A DNA stretch of 64,000 nt. Origin: Lineus longissimus. Lineage: Eukaryota; Nemertea; Pilidiophora; Heteronemertea; Lineidae. Shown here piece by piece: positions 60,059 through 64,000 of this stretch. Where the stretch lies: the NCBI RefSeq assembly GCF_910592395.1, contig NC_088314.1:15595998-15659997 (forward strand), written 5' to 3'. The position numbers and the translations under genes are program-made. Each line of letters opens with the position of its first letter. Position 1 is the first letter of the stretch. Under the pieces are notes generated by a model that was given only the letters and a program-made list of their open reading frames with translations, was not told the origin of the DNA and did no database searches.

Positions 60059-62221
60059 CTGAAAAAGTCAACTTTCAAATTACGAAATGTCGTGTTCTTG
60101 TATCTGATAGAGATAATAATAATCCGGAACGAGCTTTAATCTAGACTTGCGTCTTTTGAAGGTAGATAGAGGCTCATCAGTTATATAATTCGTTTAACAC
60201 TTCATTTTTCCGCCAATCAAATAAAACGAATACAGGCCTTGCGTGTACAATAAAGGCTTGGGTTCAAGACAAATCAGGCTCGTTCGTCTTGTCACCCAGG
60301 TCTATGTCTGTGCATCGAATAAGTACTCGCAGTGAAGTCGCTTAAGTATGTGCATAAGCTGTGATCAGGTAACACTTCATATTAGTATCAGTTCGTTCCT
60401 CTAAAGGCTCCTTACAAATTCCATCCGCGAAAAATCAGAGACAGTAGTAATCCTCTTCTCCTCGCACACGATTTGGTGACCCTGGATTAAACCGATGGTT
60501 ATTTGTGGGATGAGGCGGACAAATGTACTCCGCCCGATCAAAACGGCTCTTACATCTTTCTTAGCCAGCATCGTGGTTTCCCAGTGAGCGTACCAGAGGA
60601 CGCAAAAAGCTGAGGTACAGGGTGAACCCCAAAAAATGCAACCAATCTTCGATAATAATACTGGAAGGGGGAAGAGTTAAGGCACACAATAGGCACGTTG
60701 TATCGCCTTGAAGTTTGGCACGAATGTTGGTCACATGTTATCCTGATGCAACGTTTTGTTTATCATTCGAAAATTTACTTCAGCAGAAGTGTAATGAGGA
60801 ATTTTCAATCTGGCCCCTATCAATTCTCCTTACCACGCACAGAACCCAAGCCATTGCGCTTTAGTTATGCAGTGGCTTGATCATTTACTTTCCCTCCCTC
60901 TGGGCTGATTAGCAAATTATCTTTGTAACAGCTGGGTGTAGGGGATGATTGGAACAGCCAAGAAGCCTGTCAGTTACCTGCACTCCCTGTGGGATGACTA
61001 ACATTCGCTGCTTAATACCTGCTGACCTACTGAACCTAACTTATCATCTGGATCCTACATCAACAGGTAATGAAACAAGGTGTTTTTCGTTGCATGATAA
61101 TAGGTCAATGCCTACAGCCTGAGTGTACAGTAGCAAAAGCACGCAGGAAATGAGGCATGGGCCCCTAATTCGTGCCACAAGTGAGGGCAGGCTTGATCAA
61201 TGAAATGCTGCGTGCATTCATTTTCGGATCCAAAGCAGACAATACGCCTCATCACACGACTACTACCACTGTGCCGGAGCATGGCATGCATCCAAACACA
61301 CTAATGACCATATTGTGTGCCTAGGTGATATCATACGTTGCGTCTCATCAGGATCGAATGAATGTATCTCGACATGAAGAGATCTGTGTTCGACAAAAGC
61401 AACTTTTGATGAGCACGTCCAGAAACTGGAAACATGAGCTAATCAGTTCCTGACTAAAATTGACATGAGGAGTAAACTATTCTTCGCAAAAGACCTAGGA
61501 CCTAACGTCGTTGGATGTACCTTTATGGTTGTTCTCGTCGCGACAGAGGGACTGGCTTAAAGACATACATAACATATTTACGATCCAGGGGGATCATCAA
61601 GAACTACCGTTTATTCAGAACAAGAGGTCCACTAAACTTACAATTCGGTTACATTAGCATTGGCCTCCAATATTATTTGGTCATCTTTTCACACTCTTGA
61701 AACAAGTACTCCTGTCCACGGGTCCTTTTTTGTATTTTTCATAACAACTGAGGCTTTAGCTCGAGATTTGGTGCATGTTATCTCAAGTAGATGATCATGA
61801 ACAACACACAAAGTTTTATGCTCGTTCAAAGAAAAGAATATAAATTTCCAAAAACCCATGTTTGATGCAAGTTTTTTTATCGCTTATTAGGGGTTGTTTC
61901 GTTTAAACAGAACACTTAAGGCAACCCCATAGATTTAAATATTAGCTTATAAATCGAGTGCATAAGTTTACAGCTTGTGTGTGAATATGCTTGAATTTAC
62001 TGTATAAATCGGAAAATGAGACCAATTTCTTTGAAATCACGTACCTCAAAACGGCTCATTGACCACCACGCTTGAAACTTTGTGTGATGTCGTGCAATGA
62101 CTTAAGATTATATTTTAAAAAACTGGGTTTGAACCTGAGTGATTGTTAATGTTATCAACATTTTCGAGGCGACAATCACAAAATTGCTACCACGCTAACC
62201 TTGTAGATAACTCAAACTTAC

Positions 62222-62560
62222 GTTCTCCATGTAACGCTGATACATTTTGTACTGTCCTCCATGCGACGTCTTTCCAAAGGAAAAGCACTTTGATTGCACC
62301 GGTCTAGATTTAGAACTGCACTGGCAGATTTTCCTCCGTTTCCCAAAATTGCACATACTTGCGGTCAGGTCAAAATCTATTAACTTTATTGAGCAACATA
62401 TGACGCATTCTAGGAGCGATCTATCCTGATCTTGCTGAGAAAAATCCGGAAATGAGATCCACTTACTTTGCGCGACTAACACAAATTTGTAGTACGTAGC
62501 GTTCGCTAGCGTTGCGATTGACAGAGTAAGTATGACCACATACTTTTGCCAGTTGGCCAT
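62222..62560 (-). CDS. gene 3, exon 1: signal peptide plus PAN-like cysteine domain
   Basis: Encodes 113 residues. I choose the start MANWQKY at 62560 rather than the Met 19 codons upstream, because it aligns with MDNLQNY and MDNLKNH of genes 1 and 2 and is followed by the signal core VVILTLSIATLANA. The mature part has PDFSQQDQDRSLLEC, then ICQCSS and QSKCFSFGK. It differs from the other copies in having seven cysteines rather than five: LLECVICCS has an extra one, and MCNFGK replaces YNFGK. The added cysteine before NF is where a typical PAN/apple domain would have one. The donor is AAC|GTAAGT, phase 0. One remnant at most of the intron minisatellite follows it. Confidence 0.75.
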
Positions 62561-63384
62561 CTTATAAAAGAATATGACAGTGACCAATCTTGGGTCACTT
62601 TCACAAATTTGTTGCACAGCACAGAGCGCTTATTTTGGTCGCGATTATCGCCATAAGGTTTTGTCTACCAATTGGATACGGTTACCGATGTATCAGTCCG
62701 ATTGAAAGCGTCAGATGTGTAACAAAACTCCTTGGTACCAAGACTTAACGATAACCTCCCTTAATATGCACATATTTATCCCATTTTTTGCTGTTAGCTC
62801 CTGACTCAATTGATGTACATAAGGGTCCGTGTGACTTGAAACCAGGCCAGTTGTGAAAGAATGAGAAACAATTTTGAACAAATTAGGTAGACCAGTATTC
62901 TGCGCATTCATTAAGTCCCTATTTATATGCGGAGATATATGGCGCCTCATTGAGAAAATCCCTCCATCTAACACGAAACTTTTCCATGCTAATCGAGAGC
63001 TCTTGTCAATCGAATCGGCTGTTCTGACAGGACTAGCTGATTTGTCAAAGTATTTGACTAATCTAAAAACATAATGCAACACGATTGTCCTTGGTGAGAA
63101 TTATGGTATTCGCACTTCCCTTGTTATCCTTAAAATGGTCATTCATTGAAGAAATTTAAAATGTGCGAGAATAAAATGTCCGAGACGCCTAAATCACCGA
63201 GCGTTTGACTGTCATTGCCTACACAGAACCATTTATCGTAATCCGCTGGCAATGTTCAAAAGAGGATATTGCACCATTGATCAAGACTGTCGCAGCCCGT
63301 AGCCGGCGGAGGACAAAAAAACAATACTATACGTGGCGGATATAGTAAAAAAAAAGAATACAATTCACAAATCATTTAATTGAC

Positions 63385-63424
63385 ATTATATACACATTAC
63401 ACATTACACATTACACATTACTCA
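63385..63424. repeat. (ACATTAC)n microsatellite
   Basis: The heptamer ACATTAC is repeated about five times. Confidence 0.85.
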
Positions 63425-63453
63425 CGTAAAGGCCTCGCGTGCTAGCTTTATAA

Positions 63454-64000
63454 TTAAGCGGAAAAATGCGGTAAAATGCGGTTAGGCGGCGCAGGATGTT
63501 CTTGCGTTAAAGATTCGCCATGTTGTTCAAGTGAGTTTTTTTGTTGCGACGTCAAAACGTCGTAACGTCTAAACAATAAAGAAACGCGCAATCCGCGGCC
63601 AACAATAAACACAAACTTCGCGTCACGGATGACGTCACATATAATGTCCGTAGATGACGTCATAATACTCATAGCAAGTGCGCATGCGTACTTAGTTTCG
63701 GACATACCGCCGCGCGGTGTATTGATCATGGACGAATCGTCGCGGCTTCTGAGTCGCCCGTATTTGGAACGGATCGGAACATCCTCCCCACCTTGGTCTA
63801 CTCGCATTCGACCAACACTATTGTTCGCAAAGTCCTCCCCACCGTGGGGATTGCGCATAATGATATTGTCCATATTCTCGTTATCGTCTGTACATGTATC
63901 TTCGCTATCTCGACCAGTACTTTCATCAGGAGCATTTTTCTCATTTTCAACGCTAGATCTGAGATCACTAACATAGCATGGGTTTGGAGTGGAACTGGAG
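63454..64000 (-). CDS. partial ORF running off the right edge, unidentified
   Basis: The minus-strand frame is open from the window edge to a stop at 63454, at least 181 codons. It includes 42 codons upstream of the first Met, so the start is outside the window. The first part is acidic and hydrophilic (ENEKNAPDESTGRDSEDT), followed by GGEDVPIRSKYGRLRSRDD. Such a tail could be the C-terminus of a retroelement polyprotein or a host exon. The last third, from about ETKYACALAM on, overlaps promoter-like DNA and may not be coding. Low certainty on identity. Confidence 0.4.
   Translation of the reverse strand, partial: SSSTPNPCYVSDLRSSVENEKNAPDESTGRDSEDTCTDDNENMDNIIMRNPHGGEDFANNSVGRMRVDQGGEDVPIRSKYGRLRSRDDSSMINTPRGGMSETKYACALAMSIMTSSTDIICDVIRDAKFVFIVGRGLRVSLLFRRYDVLTSQQKNSLEQHGESLTQEHPAPPNRILPHFSA
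63545..63695. promoter_or_regulatory. cluster of CRE-like and NRF1-like sites
   Basis: Two perfect CRE octamers TGACGTCA (63630-63637 and 63655-63662), GACGTCAAAACGTC near 63548, and GCGCATGCG near 63680. This could be a CpG promoter or an LTR; there is no second copy in the window to test an LTR. Confidence 0.4.

Noticed and set aside
62561-62617. Extended start of gene 3 (MQQICESD...)
   Set aside because: The extra 19 codons have no counterpart in genes 1 and 2 and would bury the signal peptide.
62711-63082. 123-codon minus frame upstream of gene 3
   Set aside because: The plus strand is also open (62874-63074). No signal peptide, no domain and no counterpart upstream of genes 1 and 2.

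Overview
The window looks like nuclear DNA of an animal, most likely an aquatic invertebrate. It has no operons, no bacterial gene density and long non-coding stretches. It does have GT-AG introns, tRNA-derived SINEs, a LINE, a DIRS-type tyrosine-recombinase retroelement and many DNA transposons (THAP, piggyBac-like, foldback). I cannot name the species.

The main content is a tandem family of three genes on the minus strand, here called genes 1, 2 and 3. Each has two exons. Exon 1 encodes a signal peptide and a short cysteine domain that resembles a PAN/apple domain. A phase-0 intron follows. Exon 2 encodes a beta-rich region of about 315 residues ending in LYYF. Gene 1 is exon 30536-30862 plus exon 26834-27778. 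Gene 2 is exon 50021-50350 plus exon 40653-41594. Gene 3 is exon 62222-62560 plus exon 59099-60058. The spliced proteins would be about 423, 423 and 432 residues. All three reading frames and all splice sites are intact although the locus is full of transposons, so the family is probably functional. A decayed fourth exon 2 lies in the intron of gene 2 (about 41791-41955). I do not recognise the family.

Layout. 0-17 kb: no gene I can support, only repeats, a hairpin (1.16-1.34 kb), a SINE (13.3 kb) and a stray copy of the gene-flank block (16.3 kb). 17.9-23.3 kb: piggyBac-like remnant, an inverted-repeat element, a 0.64 kb palindrome and a 2.17 kb foldback element with a 6-bp target duplication. 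23.7-26.8 kb: THAP-bearing element and a 5'-truncated LINE, both in the 3' flank of gene 1. 26.8-30.9 kb: gene 1. 31-34 kb: duplicated 5' flank block. 34.3-37.6 kb: element with long AT-rich inverted repeats and exon-like cargo. 38.5-39.3 kb: another flank block. 40.6-50.4 kb: gene 2, whose intron holds the DIRS element (42.8-46.8 kb). 50.5-53.7 kb: flank block. 53.8-54.8 kb: terminal-inverted-repeat element with a 9-bp target duplication. 55.6-57 kb: tandem repeat array. 57-57.6 kb: flank block fragments. 59.1-62.6 kb: gene 3. 63.4-64 kb: an open frame running off the right edge with CRE-like sites.

The paralogous copies act as internal references. Insertions in one copy can be dated and bounded against the empty site in another. 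This supports the foldback element, the 95-bp segment and the intron growth in gene 2.
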